The position numbers and the translations under genes were made by a program. Source: Rhodopseudomonas palustris (GTDB lineage: Bacteria; Pseudomonadota; Alphaproteobacteria; Rhizobiales; Xanthobacteraceae). Taken from it: a DNA stretch of 64,000 nucleotides. The stretch's first letter is position 1. Each line of letters opens with the position of its first letter. Positions 8,876-17,356 of this stretch are shown here, in pieces. A model generated the notes under the pieces. That model had not been told where the DNA came from. It saw only the letters and a list, made by a program, of their open reading frames with translations, and made no database searches. Where the stretch lies: contig NZ_QKQS01000023.1 in assembly GCF_003226555.1 (NCBI RefSeq), positions 1,394,702-1,458,701 of the forward strand. Reading direction: 5' to 3'.

Positions 8876-10672
8876 TCAGGACCGCGCGCCGAGGCGCTGC
8901 AGTGTCCGGGTGAAATCGTCGGCGGAGACTTCGCCGGTGATGCGGGCGGCGGCGATCTCGTCGCCGCGGCGAGGATCGAGAAACACCAGGGTCGGCGGGC
9001 CGATCACATCGAACCGCTTCATCAGCGCGGCGGTGTCGGCATTGGTCGCGGTGACGTCGGCGCGGATCACGGTGAGTCCGGCAAGGCGCCGCTTCACCTC
9101 CGGAGCCGCGAACACGGTGCGCTCCATCGTTTTGCAGGCGGTGCACCAGTCGGCCGAGAAGTCGATCATGATCGGTTTGCCGCGATCGCGACTGTCGGCG
9201 ATCGCGGTGTCCATGTCTTGGATCGACGACACGGTGCGGGCTTCGACCGCCGCGTCCGCCTGTCTTTGGCCGAGCGTGGCGAGCGGCCGCAGCGGATCGT
9301 CGGCGCCGGCAGCCGCGCCGACGATCAATGCCGCGCCGTAGACGAACAGGGCCAGCCCGCCAGCTTTGGCCAGTCGCGAGATCGGGCCGTGCTGCCGGCC
9401 GAGCCGGTCGAAGGCGCCGAAGAACACTGCAGTTGCGATCGCCAGCGCCGCCCACAGCAAGAGACCGACAGGGCCGGGGACGATGCGGCCGATCAGCGTT
9501 GTTGCGATCGCCAGGAAGACGACGCCGAACAGCTTGCGCACCGTCACCAGCCACGGCCCCGAGCGCGGCAGGATGCCGCCGCCGAAGATGCCGACCAGGA
9601 TCAGTGGAAAGCCCATGCCGAGGCCGAGCGCGAACAGCGCGGCGGCACCGCGGGCGGTGTCGCCGGTCTGCGCCACGTAGAGCAGAGCTGCGGCGAGCGG
9701 CGGTGTCACGCACGGCCCGACGATCAACGCCGAGGTGAAGCCCAGTGCCGCTGCGCCGATCAGCGGACCCGCGCGTCCGCTGATGCGACCGCTCAGCGCG
9801 TCGCCGAACCGTGCCGGCAATTGCAGCTCGAACAGGCCGAAGCTGGACAGCGCCAGCGCGACATAGATCGCCGCCATCGTCAGCAGCGCGGCCGGCGTCT
9901 GCAACGCGGCCTGCAGATTCTGTCCCGACCAGGCGGCGGCAACGCCGAGCGCCGCGTAGGCGCTGGCCATCGCCACAGTGTAGGTCAGCGCCAACGCAAA
10001 GCCGCGAACCGGCGAGATGTCCTGGCCGGCGCGCGTCAGCATCCCGGCGACGATCGGTACCATCGGCAGTACGCAAGGCGTGAACGCCAGTAGCAGGCCG
10101 AACCCGGCGAAAGCCAGCAGCAACGGCGCCCACCCCTCGGTCATCGACGGCAGCATCGAAGGCGCGGTTGCTTCCGCCGGTGGCGACGAAGCGTCCGCCT
10201 CGGTCAGCGCCGGTGCGTCCGGCCACTGGATCTGCGGCGGGGCATTGGCTGGCTCCGCCGCCGTCACCGTGTCGCTCGCAAGGTCGACATTCGCGGTCGC
10301 CGGCGGGTAGCAGATGCCACGTTCGGCGCAGCCCTGGTAACCGACCGTCAAGCGCGTGGCGCCGTTCAGCGCCGCGGCTGGAATCGTCGCGGTGACGCTG
10401 CGGTGATAGACTTCGGTCACGCCGAAGTTCGGATCGTCCTTGGTTTCGCCGGCAGGCAAGTGCGGCGCGAGTTGGGTGCCCTCCGGCGTCCGCACCACGA
10501 TCTTGTCGCGGTACAGATAGACGCCCGGCGCGATCGTCCAGGTCAGCGTGACGCCATCGGCTGCCGATTGGACGCCGAGCCGGAACGGTGATTGCTTCGG
10601 CGCGGCGAATGCGGACTGTGCGGCGACGAGGGCGGCGACGAAGGCAAGAAGGCGGAAGAGACGGACGGTCAT
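8876..10672 (-). CDS. dsbD: Thiol:disulfide interchange protein DsbD
   Basis: The 598-aa protein carries the complete three-part DsbD plan. A signal peptide and N-terminal alpha domain contain the cysteine pair in QGCAERGICYPP (about residues 110-116). A central membrane domain of about eight helices contains FTPCVLPMVP and GPCVTPPLAA. A C-terminal thioredoxin domain has FSADWCTACK. It passes electrons from cytoplasmic thioredoxin to periplasmic partners, here most obviously the adjacent DsbA-like protein. It is divergent from a two-component system, and the gap holds a CTTAA direct repeat. Confidence 0.95.
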   Translation of the reverse strand: MTVRLFRLLAFVAALVAAQSAFAAPKQSPFRLGVQSAADGVTLTWTIAPGVYLYRDKIVVRTPEGTQLAPHLPAGETKDDPNFGVTEVYHRSVTATIPAAALNGATRLTVGYQGCAERGICYPPATANVDLASDTVTAAEPANAPPQIQWPDAPALTEADASSPPAEATAPSMLPSMTEGWAPLLLAFAGFGLLLAFTPCVLPMVPIVAGMLTRAGQDISPVRGFALALTYTVAMASAYAALGVAAAWSGQNLQAALQTPAALLTMAAIYVALALSSFGLFELQLPARFGDALSGRISGRAGPLIGAAALGFTSALIVGPCVTPPLAAALLYVAQTGDTARGAAALFALGLGMGFPLILVGIFGGGILPRSGPWLVTVRKLFGVVFLAIATTLIGRIVPGPVGLLLWAALAIATAVFFGAFDRLGRQHGPISRLAKAGGLALFVYGAALIVGAAAGADDPLRPLATLGQRQADAAVEARTVSSIQDMDTAIADSRDRGKPIMIDFSADWCTACKTMERTVFAAPEVKRRLAGLTVIRADVTATNADTAALMKRFDVIGPPTLVFLDPRRGDEIAAARITGEVSADDFTRTLQRLGARS

Positions 10673-10717
10673 GGTTCCCTGATCGCTGGGTCGGACGCCG
10701 GCAGTCTCCGCAGCCAG

Positions 10718-10733
10718 CTTAAGCCAGCCTTAA
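10718..10733 (+). promoter_or_regulatory. CTTAA direct repeat, likely response-regulator operator
   Basis: CTTAA occurs at 10718-10722 and 10729-10733, one helical turn (11 bp) apart in the same orientation. This is the half-site and spacing expected for PmrA/QseB-type OmpR-family regulators. It lies 41 bp before the regulator start and 46 bp before dsbD, so it could control both directions. Confidence 0.5.
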
Positions 10734-10773
10734 GGCGGGCGTCGCAAGTCGGGATCCGAAAGGTGATGGATCG

Positions 10774-11433
10774 ATGCGGGTCTTGGTGATCGAGGACGAT
10801 GCGATGATCGCGGACGGCATTCGTGCAGGGCTGTCGCTCGCCGGTGCGAGTATCGATTGCGTCGGCACTTGCGAGGATGCACGGAGCGCGCTCGCCGCCA
10901 ATGAATTCTCGGCGGTGGTGCTCGACATCATGCTGCCCGACGGCAGCGGCATCGATCTGCTGCGCGACATCCGGCGCGGCGGCGACGCGACGCCGGTGCT
11001 GCTGCTCACCGCGCTGGACGAGATCGCCGACCGTATTGCCGGGCTCGACGCCGGCGCCGACGATTATCTCGGCAAGCCGTTCGATCTCGACGAACTCTCG
11101 GCGCGGCTACGCGCGATCATTCGCCGCCGCGACGGCCGTGCGACCACTTGCCTGGAGCACGGGCCGATCTGCCTGTATCCCGCCGAGGGCAATGCCACGC
11201 TCGGCGGCGCGCCGGTGGCGTTGTCGCGGCGCGAATTCGCGGTGCTGCATGCCTTGATGGAGCGGCCCGGCGTGGTGCGGTCGCGGGCCGAGCTCGAAGA
11301 GCGGCTGTACGGCTGGGGCGACGAGGTCGACAGCAACGCGGTCGAAGTTCACATCCACAATCTACGTGCCAAGCTTGGGCGAAGCACCATCGAGACCATC
11401 CGCGGCCTCGGCTATCGGATGGCGCCGTCATGA
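10774..11433 (+). CDS. OmpR-family response regulator (QseB/PmrA-like)
   Basis: The 219-aa regulator has a receiver domain starting MRVLVIEDDAMI, with the acidic pair E-D-D, the phospho-acceptor aspartate in VVLDIMLPDGSG (about residue 51) and the conserved lysine in LGKPFDLDEL. A winged-helix DNA-binding domain ends with VHIHNLRAKLG. The stop overlaps the sensor kinase start (ATGA). The closest subfamily by architecture is QseB/PmrA, which fits the CTTAA repeat upstream and suggests autoregulation. The input signal is unknown; the dsb neighbours hint at envelope stress or metal. Confidence 0.93.
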   Translation: MRVLVIEDDAMIADGIRAGLSLAGASIDCVGTCEDARSALAANEFSAVVLDIMLPDGSGIDLLRDIRRGGDATPVLLLTALDEIADRIAGLDAGADDYLGKPFDLDELSARLRAIIRRRDGRATTCLEHGPICLYPAEGNATLGGAPVALSRREFAVLHALMERPGVVRSRAELEERLYGWGDEVDSNAVEVHIHNLRAKLGRSTIETIRGLGYRMAPS

Positions 11434-12767
11434 TCGGATCGCTGCGGCTGCGGCTGTTTTTCGTCCTGCTCGGCGCCACCGGCGCGGTGTGGCTTGCCGC
11501 GGTGACGTGGATCTACGCATCGAGCCAGCGCGAACTCGAGCATGTGCTGGACACGCGGCTGCAGGAAGCGGCCCGGATGGTGGTGTCGCTGGTCGGCAGC
11601 ATGCAGGGGCAGGTTCCGGAAACGCTGCCGTCGATGGCCGCCCCGTCGTCACCCGCTAACTACGAGCGTCAGCTGTCCTGTCAGGTGTGGTCGGTGCAGG
11701 GCCGGATGATCGCGCGCTCGGGCGGCGCGCCGGAGCAGAAGCTCAGCGATCAGGCGTCGGGCTTTTCGGAGCGACAGATCGACGGCGAGGCGTGGCGGGT
11801 CTATGCGGCGGAGGATCCAGAGAAGGGATTTCGCGTGCTGGTCGGCGATCGGCTCGGGCTGCGCGACCGGCTGGTCACCGATCTGATCAAAGGGCTGATG
11901 TGGCCGGCGCTGCTGATTGCGCCGCTGCTCGGCTTGCTGATTTGGATCAGTGTCGGACGCGGCCTCCGGCCGCTGCAGACGATCGCGTCGGATCTCGGCC
12001 GCCGCGACGCCGACGATATGAGCCCCGTCGATGCCAGTCGCACGCCTTCGGAGGTGAAGCCGCTCACCCAGGCACTCAACACGCTGTTCGACAAAGTCGC
12101 GCTGGCTCGGCGGCACGAGCGGGAGATCACCGCCTTTGCGGCGCATGAGCTGCGTAGCCCGCTGACCGCGCTCAAGACCCAGGCTCAGGTCGCGCTCGCT
12201 GCCAATGACCCTGCCGTATCACGGGCGGCCTTGCAGCAGATCCTGCTCGCGGTCGATCGCGCCACGAGGTTGGTGCGGCAATTGTTGACGCTGGCCCGAC
12301 TCGACGCGCATGCCGAGATCGACGATCGCGCCCGCATTGCGATGCGTCCGCTGATCGAGGAGGTGGTCCGCGCCACACCGCGCGCCGATGGCATCGCGGT
12401 GACGATCGACGACGAGCTTGCCGATGTGGTGTGGAACGGCAATCGCGAATGTCTCGAGCTCGCGCTCCGCAATCTGCACGAGAACGCCGTGCAATACATG
12501 CCCGCCGGCGGCGAGGCGCGTTGGCGGATCGGCGAGACACCTGGCTCGATCGTGGTCGAGGACACCGGGCCCGGCGTTGCCGCGGACGAGCTCGACAAGA
12601 TCGGTCAACGCTTCTTCCGCGGCCGCAACAAGTCGGTGGTCGGCAGCGGCCTCGGTCTTGCGATCGCCTCGCTCGCGGTGGAACGCAGCGGCGCCGAGCT
12701 TCGGCTCGGCAACCGCACAGATCGCTCCGGCTTTCGCGCCGAGATCAGGCTCCGGTCGGATCGATAG
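11430..12767 (+). CDS. Membrane sensor histidine kinase (QseC/PmrB-like)
   Basis: This 445-aa kinase has a first transmembrane helix at about residues 8-28, a periplasmic domain to about 155, and a second helix WPALLIAPLLGLLIWISVG. A HAMP linker follows, then the H-box FAAHELRSPLTALKTQ (phospho-histidine near residue 234). The catalytic domain shows L-R-N-L-H-E-N-A, EDTGPGV and GSGLGLAIASLAVER. It overlaps the regulator gene by 4 bases and forms a pair with it. The periplasmic part has one conserved cysteine (QLSCQVW), so direct redox sensing by a pair is not obvious. Confidence 0.93.
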   Translation: MIGSLRLRLFFVLLGATGAVWLAAVTWIYASSQRELEHVLDTRLQEAARMVVSLVGSMQGQVPETLPSMAAPSSPANYERQLSCQVWSVQGRMIARSGGAPEQKLSDQASGFSERQIDGEAWRVYAAEDPEKGFRVLVGDRLGLRDRLVTDLIKGLMWPALLIAPLLGLLIWISVGRGLRPLQTIASDLGRRDADDMSPVDASRTPSEVKPLTQALNTLFDKVALARRHEREITAFAAHELRSPLTALKTQAQVALAANDPAVSRAALQQILLAVDRATRLVRQLLTLARLDAHAEIDDRARIAMRPLIEEVVRATPRADGIAVTIDDELADVVWNGNRECLELALRNLHENAVQYMPAGGEARWRIGETPGSIVVEDTGPGVAADELDKIGQRFFRGRNKSVVGSGLGLAIASLAVERSGAELRLGNRTDRSGFRAEIRLRSDR

Positions 12768-12812
12768 CTTCGCGCTCCGCTCCTCGCATTGACGACACGG
12801 GGCCTTGATCGC

Positions 12813-14024
12813 TCACACCTTCTCCAGCGCCGCGACCAGATCCTCGATCAGATCGTCCTTGTGCTCGAGGCCGGCGGAGAGGCGGATGAAGCCTTCGCTG
12901 ATACCAAGCTCGGCGCGCGCTTCGGGCTTGAGCCGCTGATGCGTGGTGGTGGCCGGGTGGGTGACGAGACTCTTGGCGTCGCCGAGATTGTTGCTGATCT
13001 TCACCAGCTTCAGCGCGTTCAGGAAGCGGAACGCCTCGGCCTTGCCGCCCTTCACTTCGAACCCGACCAGCGTCGAGCCGGCGCCCATCTGCTTCTTGAC
13101 GGTGGCGGCCTGCGGATGGTCGGCGCGGCCCGGATACACCAGCCGCGGCACCTTCGGATGTCCGGCCAGCGCATCGGCAATCGCCGCGGCGTTGCTGGTC
13201 TGCTTCTCGACCCGGATTGCCAGCGTCTCCAGGCCCTTCAGCAGCACCCAGGCGTTGAACGGCGACAGCGACGGGCCGGTCTGGCGCAGATAGGTCTGGA
13301 TGTGCTCTTCGATGAACGCCTGCGACGACAGCACCACGCCGCCGAGGCAGCGGCCCTGGCCGTCGATGTGCTTGGTCGCCGAATACACCACGACGTCGGC
13401 ACCGAGCTGAAGCGGGCTTTGCCAGATCGGGGTGGCGAACACGTTGTCGACCACGAGGCGCGCGCCGCCCGCATGGGCGATCTCGGCGATCGCGCCGATG
13501 TCGAGCACGTCGAGCGTCGGGTTGGTCGGGCTTTCGAGGAAGCAGGTCCGGGTGTTGGGCCGCATCGCCCGCTGCCACTGGTCGAGATCGAGGCCGTCGA
13601 CCAGCGTCGACTCGATGCCGTAGCGCGGCAGCAGATCTTCGACGATGTAGCGACACGAGCCGAACATCGCTTTCGACGCGACGACGTGGTCGCCGGCGCG
13701 CAGCGGCGCCAGGATCGCGGCCGTGACGGCGGCCATGCCGGTGGCGGTGGCGCGCGCCGCTTCGGCGCCCTCGAATTCGGCCATCCGCTGCTCGAAGCTG
13801 AACACGGTCGGGTTGGAGAACCGCGAATATTGGAAGCCGGCGTCGTCGCCGGTGAAGCGCGCCTCGCATTGCTCGGCGCTGTCGTAGACGAAGCCCTGGG
13901 TCAGGAACAACGCCTCGGAGGTCTCGCCGAACTGCGAACGCAAGCTACCTGAATGAACCAGGCGGGTTTCGCGGCGGAAATGCGCGGTGGCGGGAACGGG
14001 GATGGTCGGTTTGGTCTCGGACAT
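12813..14024 (-). CDS. metZ: O-succinylhomoserine sulfhydrylase
   Basis: The 403-aa PLP enzyme of the Cys/Met metabolism family makes homocysteine directly from O-succinylhomoserine and sulfide in methionine synthesis. Seen in the sequence: F-S-R-F-S-N-P-T near residue 70, the glycine-rich ATATGMAAVTAAILA, and the PLP lysine in SATKHIDGQGRCLGG (about residue 219). Length and N terminus are typical. GGAGA lies 5 bases before the ATG. A SAM-II riboswitch with terminator precedes it, which identifies it as a methionine gene and predicts shut-off at high S-adenosylmethionine. Confidence 0.95.
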   Translation of the reverse strand: MSETKPTIPVPATAHFRRETRLVHSGSLRSQFGETSEALFLTQGFVYDSAEQCEARFTGDDAGFQYSRFSNPTVFSFEQRMAEFEGAEAARATATGMAAVTAAILAPLRAGDHVVASKAMFGSCRYIVEDLLPRYGIESTLVDGLDLDQWQRAMRPNTRTCFLESPTNPTLDVLDIGAIAEIAHAGGARLVVDNVFATPIWQSPLQLGADVVVYSATKHIDGQGRCLGGVVLSSQAFIEEHIQTYLRQTGPSLSPFNAWVLLKGLETLAIRVEKQTSNAAAIADALAGHPKVPRLVYPGRADHPQAATVKKQMGAGSTLVGFEVKGGKAEAFRFLNALKLVKISNNLGDAKSLVTHPATTTHQRLKPEARAELGISEGFIRLSAGLEHKDDLIEDLVAALEKV

Positions 14025-14062
14025 GTGGTCTCCAGCGCGCCCACATCGGACGATGCGGACAC

Positions 14063-14116
14063 AAAAAAACCGGCCTGGGGATCAACCCTCGGGCCGGGAC
14101 CACAACGTCCCCGGCC
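14063..14116 (-). terminator. Intrinsic terminator and competing antiterminator of the metZ leader
   Basis: Read on the minus strand, a GGCCGG/CCGGCC stem (14092-14097 with 14070-14075) is followed by seven T residues (14063-14069), a classic terminator just before metZ. The upstream arm can instead pair with 14107-14116 to form a 9-bp hairpin with one bulged G around loop 14101-14106. The two structures exclude each other, which gives a switch mechanism. Confidence 0.7.
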
Positions 14117-14170
14117 TGTTTAGCGACTTGTTTAACGTGGCTGCAAGCCGGCCGGCTCAAATCACCACGG
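14115..14170 (-). promoter_or_regulatory. SAM-II riboswitch (metZ leader)
   Basis: On the minus strand the leader reads CGTGGTGATTTG, then a C/G-rich loop strand, GCTTGCAGCCACG, TTAAACAAGTCGCTAAA, in the order of the SAM-II (metA-type) aptamer. The P1 pairing CGTGG/CCACG and the conserved GATTTG, TTGCAGCCACGTTAAA and GCTAAA blocks are all visible. SAM-II aptamers fold as an H-type pseudoknot and occur before metA, metX, metZ and similar genes in alphaproteobacteria. The 3' end of the aptamer abuts the arm of the antiterminator hairpin. Confidence 0.92.
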
Positions 14171-14288
14171 GATAAGTCGGGCTCTTAATCCTCCGCACTC
14201 TTCCCGTCAAGCCGGGCTTCGGCTAGCGGTGGACGCTCGTATCTGAGTTTCCCGGAGGGCATGGCTTGCGCTCCGAAGGACCAACATC

Positions 14289-15395
14289 GTGCCGTTCACC
14301 CTGCCGCCCGACGCCGACGGAATTCTGCCCGACCGCATGATCGCGGCGATGACGGAATCGGGCCTGATCCTGCCGGAATACCCGTTCGTCGAGAGCCAGA
14401 TCCAGCCGGCCAGTCTCGATCTGCGGCTCGGGCTGATCGCCTACCGGGTCCGCGCCAGCTTCCTGCCGGGGCCGGACTGCACGGTCGCCGAGCGGATCGA
14501 CGAGCTGAAGCTGCACGAGATCGACCTGTCGGACGGCGCGGTGCTGGAGACCAATTGCGTCTACATCGTGCCGCTGCTCGAGAGCCTGGCGCTGCCGCGC
14601 CACATCGTGGCGGCGGCCAATCCGAAAAGCTCGACCGGCCGGCTCGACGTCTTCACCCGGGTGATCGCCGACGGCACCCGCCGCTTCGACATGATCGGCG
14701 CCGGCTATCACGGCCCGCTCTATGCCGAGATCAGCCCCAAGACCTTCCCGGTCTTGCTGCGGGAAGGCTCTCGACTGTCGCAGGTGCGCTTCCGTGTCGG
14801 CCAGGCGACGCTGGAGCAGGACGAGCTCGATGCGCTGCACGACGCCGAGCGGCTGGTCGATGCCGACGATGCGGACCTCACCGGCGGCGTCGCGCTCAGC
14901 GTCGACCTGTCGGGCGAGAATTCCGACGGCTTCGTCGGCTACCGCGCCAAGCGCCATACCGGTGTGGTCGATATCGACCGCCGCGGCGGCTATGCGGCCG
15001 GGGAGTTCTGGGAGCCGATCGCGGCGCGGCCGGACGGCACGCTGATCCTCGATCCCGGCGAGTTCTACATCCTGGCGTCGAAGGAAGCGGTCCAGGTGCC
15101 GCCGGACTACGCCGCCGAGATGGTGCCGTTCGATCCGCTAGTCGGCGAATTCCGCGTGCATTATGCCGGCTTCTTCGATCCCGGCTTCGGCTACGAAGGC
15201 GCCGGCGGCTCCGGCGCCCGCGCGGTGCTGGAAGTGCGCTCGCGCGAGGTGCCGTTCATCCTCGAGCACGGCCAGATCGTCGGCCGCCTGATCTACGAAA
15301 AGATGCTGTCGCGCCCCGACGCGCTATACGGCCAGCGCATCGGCTCCAACTACCAGGCCCAAGGCCTGAAGCTGAGCAAGCATTTTAAGGCGTAG
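14289..15395 (+). CDS. dcd: dCTP deaminase, double-length form
   Basis: The 368-aa protein is about twice the length of classical Dcd (about 190 aa) and appears to be two dUTPase/Dcd-fold halves. The first half has the NPKSSTGRLDVFTRV block; the second has ILDPGEFYILASKE and GFFDPGFGY, which resembles the catalytic glycine/glutamate region. It should convert dCTP to dUTP in thymidylate supply. The GTG start at 14289 gives the family-typical beginning. It is divergent from metZ across the riboswitch region. Confidence 0.88.
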   Translation: MPFTLPPDADGILPDRMIAAMTESGLILPEYPFVESQIQPASLDLRLGLIAYRVRASFLPGPDCTVAERIDELKLHEIDLSDGAVLETNCVYIVPLLESLALPRHIVAAANPKSSTGRLDVFTRVIADGTRRFDMIGAGYHGPLYAEISPKTFPVLLREGSRLSQVRFRVGQATLEQDELDALHDAERLVDADDADLTGGVALSVDLSGENSDGFVGYRAKRHTGVVDIDRRGGYAAGEFWEPIAARPDGTLILDPGEFYILASKEAVQVPPDYAAEMVPFDPLVGEFRVHYAGFFDPGFGYEGAGGSGARAVLEVRSREVPFILEHGQIVGRLIYEKMLSRPDALYGQRIGSNYQAQGLKLSKHFKA

Positions 15396-15461
15396 TGCTC
15401 GTCGCTGCAGCGCGCGCCGCATCGTCTTGGCGGTGCCGCGACCCGATGTTATCGTTTCCGG

Positions 15462-16082
15462 ATGAAAACATCGCCCGCCGCAAAGGTCAGCGCCGAGCAG
15501 TTCCTCGCCTGGATGGCCGGGCAGGAGGAGCGCTACGAACTGGTCGAGGGCGAAGTGGTCGCGATGGCCGGCGCGGGCCGCCGCCATGACGCGATCGTGG
15601 TGAACCTGACGGCGGCGATCCATGCCCAGGTCCGCGGTGGTCCCTGCCAGACTTTCACGGGCGACACTTATGTTGCGACGTCTCCGACGACACGTCGGAT
15701 GCCGGATCTCGGCGTCGATTGCGGCAAGCCGGACGACAGCGCGCTGGTTGCGGAGAGGCCGACGCTTCTCGTCGAAGTGTTGTCGCCGACCACAAGTGGC
15801 TTCGACGTCACTGTGAAACTCGCCGAGTATCAGACGCTGCCGTCGCTCGACTACATTCTGTTCGTCGACACCGAAATGCCGAACGCTCATTTGTATGTCC
15901 GCGGCGACGACCGGCAGTGGACCAACCGCGTGTTCAAAGGGCTCGATGCAGCGATCGAGCTGCCGAAATTGCAGGTGCGGCTCACGCTCGCCGAAATCTA
16001 TGACGGTCTGCAGTTCCGCGACCGGCCGCGATTGGTCTCGGATGCAAGTCCACCTGACGGAATGAGCGGCCTTTCACAATAG
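15462..16082 (+). CDS. Uma2-family (DUF820) putative restriction-endonuclease-fold protein
   Basis: The 206-aa protein belongs to the Uma2/DUF820 family, which has a PD-(D/E)xK nuclease fold and is expanded in cyanobacteria and some alphaproteobacteria without a settled function. Seen here: YELVEGEVVAMAG, the aspartate in MPDLGVDCGK, and the pair P-T-L-L-V-E-V-L-S-P-T-T (E followed by S-P-T), then VKLAEYQTLPSLDYILFVD. No transposase or defence gene accompanies it. Family membership is secure; activity is not. Confidence 0.85.
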   Translation: MKTSPAAKVSAEQFLAWMAGQEERYELVEGEVVAMAGAGRRHDAIVVNLTAAIHAQVRGGPCQTFTGDTYVATSPTTRRMPDLGVDCGKPDDSALVAERPTLLVEVLSPTTSGFDVTVKLAEYQTLPSLDYILFVDTEMPNAHLYVRGDDRQWTNRVFKGLDAAIELPKLQVRLTLAEIYDGLQFRDRPRLVSDASPPDGMSGLSQ

Positions 16083-16184
16083 CGCAAGTTGTCGGGCGCG
16101 GTCAGCGCTGCCTCTTAAGGGCCTGTGCTTCACCACCTTCTCCGCTAGTCTGCTCCCAAAAATGACAACAGCCAGGGAGCGACG

Positions 16185-17246
16185 ATGCCCGCCTTCGACG
16201 CGCAAGCCGACCAAACCACCCCGCAGCATTCCAATCCGCAATGGCGCGGCATCGCCGATCTGTATCATGCCGTGTTCACCGGCCTGATCCTCACTCTGGT
16301 CAGTCGCCGTGGCACGGCCGATGCCGCCGAATTCGTGTTTCGGGTGTTTCGCCGCCAGCAGCAGGAGCGCTTCGTCGCCGGCCTCGCCAAGCTCGGCCTC
16401 GACCACCTGCCGCCTGCGGTGGCAGCAGCGCAATATCACTATCTGTCGAACTGGATCGGCGGCGTGCACGTCGAATACATGTACGAGAACGATCGCAAGG
16501 CGTGGATCCGCTATCCGCCGCCGCGCTGGATTTGGCGCGGTACCGCGATCTGCGGTGTGCCCAGTGAAGTTTCGAAGGCAATGCTGCGCGGCTGGCACGC
16601 CAACAACGGCGTCGCGCTCGGCAATCTCAAGCTCGGCTTCGTCTGCACCAAGCAGAGCGTCGACGGCCAGGACGGCCTGGAGGGCTATTACTACGAGGCC
16701 GACGAGCCGCTCGAACCGGATCATCGACTGCAATTCGCCCGGCATCTCGAAGCGCCGCTTTTCGATCCCGCGATGGCGCCGGCGCTGCCGGTCGACAGCT
16801 GGCCGAAGCCGCGGCTGGAGAAGGCCCACCGCAACTACGCGATGGAATATGTCCGCACCGCAGCTCCGATCGCGGTGCAGTTGTTTGGCCCGCTCGACGG
16901 CGGCTATCTGCTGCACCTCACCGGCAAGCTGATCGGGATGCAGTCTTACGACGATCTGGCGCAGGCGCTCGGACCCTCCAGCCGTGATGCCGCCGGCTTC
17001 GCCGCCTTGCTGCAGGCGTTGTTCGCCGCACAGGGCGACGACGCTGAATTGCGGAACGTCGGCGACGGTTTCGAGCTGCGACAGGCCGACTGGAAATTGA
17101 TGGACGGAGTCGCCGACGGCCACCCGGCCTGCGTTCGTGTGCTCGAGGGGCTGGTCGAGGGGCTCGCTGCCGGATGCGGTCGGCGCATCGCCGTCAGTCT
17201 GGCCGGCGATCACCGCTCGACGCCGCTGCTGTGGACGGTGCGCTGA
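16185..17246 (+). CDS. Conserved hypothetical protein, 353 aa
   Basis: I do not recognise the family. The protein lacks a signal peptide and long hydrophobic helices, so it is probably cytosolic. The first 110 residues are rich in aromatics (YLSNWIGGVHVEYMYEND, RYPPPRWIW) and include one W-H-A-N-N segment. The middle contains YYYEADEPLEPDHRLQFARHLE. A valley of high codon bias and normal GC argues for a real gene. It lies between the Uma2 protein and a MATE exporter on the same strand, with a 110-bp gap to the latter. Confidence 0.75.
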   Translation: MPAFDAQADQTTPQHSNPQWRGIADLYHAVFTGLILTLVSRRGTADAAEFVFRVFRRQQQERFVAGLAKLGLDHLPPAVAAAQYHYLSNWIGGVHVEYMYENDRKAWIRYPPPRWIWRGTAICGVPSEVSKAMLRGWHANNGVALGNLKLGFVCTKQSVDGQDGLEGYYYEADEPLEPDHRLQFARHLEAPLFDPAMAPALPVDSWPKPRLEKAHRNYAMEYVRTAAPIAVQLFGPLDGGYLLHLTGKLIGMQSYDDLAQALGPSSRDAAGFAALLQALFAAQGDDAELRNVGDGFELRQADWKLMDGVADGHPACVRVLEGLVEGLAAGCGRRIAVSLAGDHRSTPLLWTVR

Positions 17247-17356
17247 GCTGTTCCCACCTGCCCGCGGGTGGCCATGCGCGACGCGAGCATCGCGTCCGCC
17301 GAGAACGGTGATAGGAAGGTTGACGCCCGGCCGAGATCGGGCCCCGGGGGGAATGC

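Noticed and set aside
8853..10226. N-terminal extension of the DsbA-like frame
   Set aside because: The frame runs through dsbD in another reading frame; the true start is the ATG at 8852 with its GGAGGA site and signal peptide.
15462..17246. Defence island
   Set aside because: The Uma2 protein has a nuclease fold, but no methylase, toxin, CRISPR or phage gene is near; a single family member is not a defence system.
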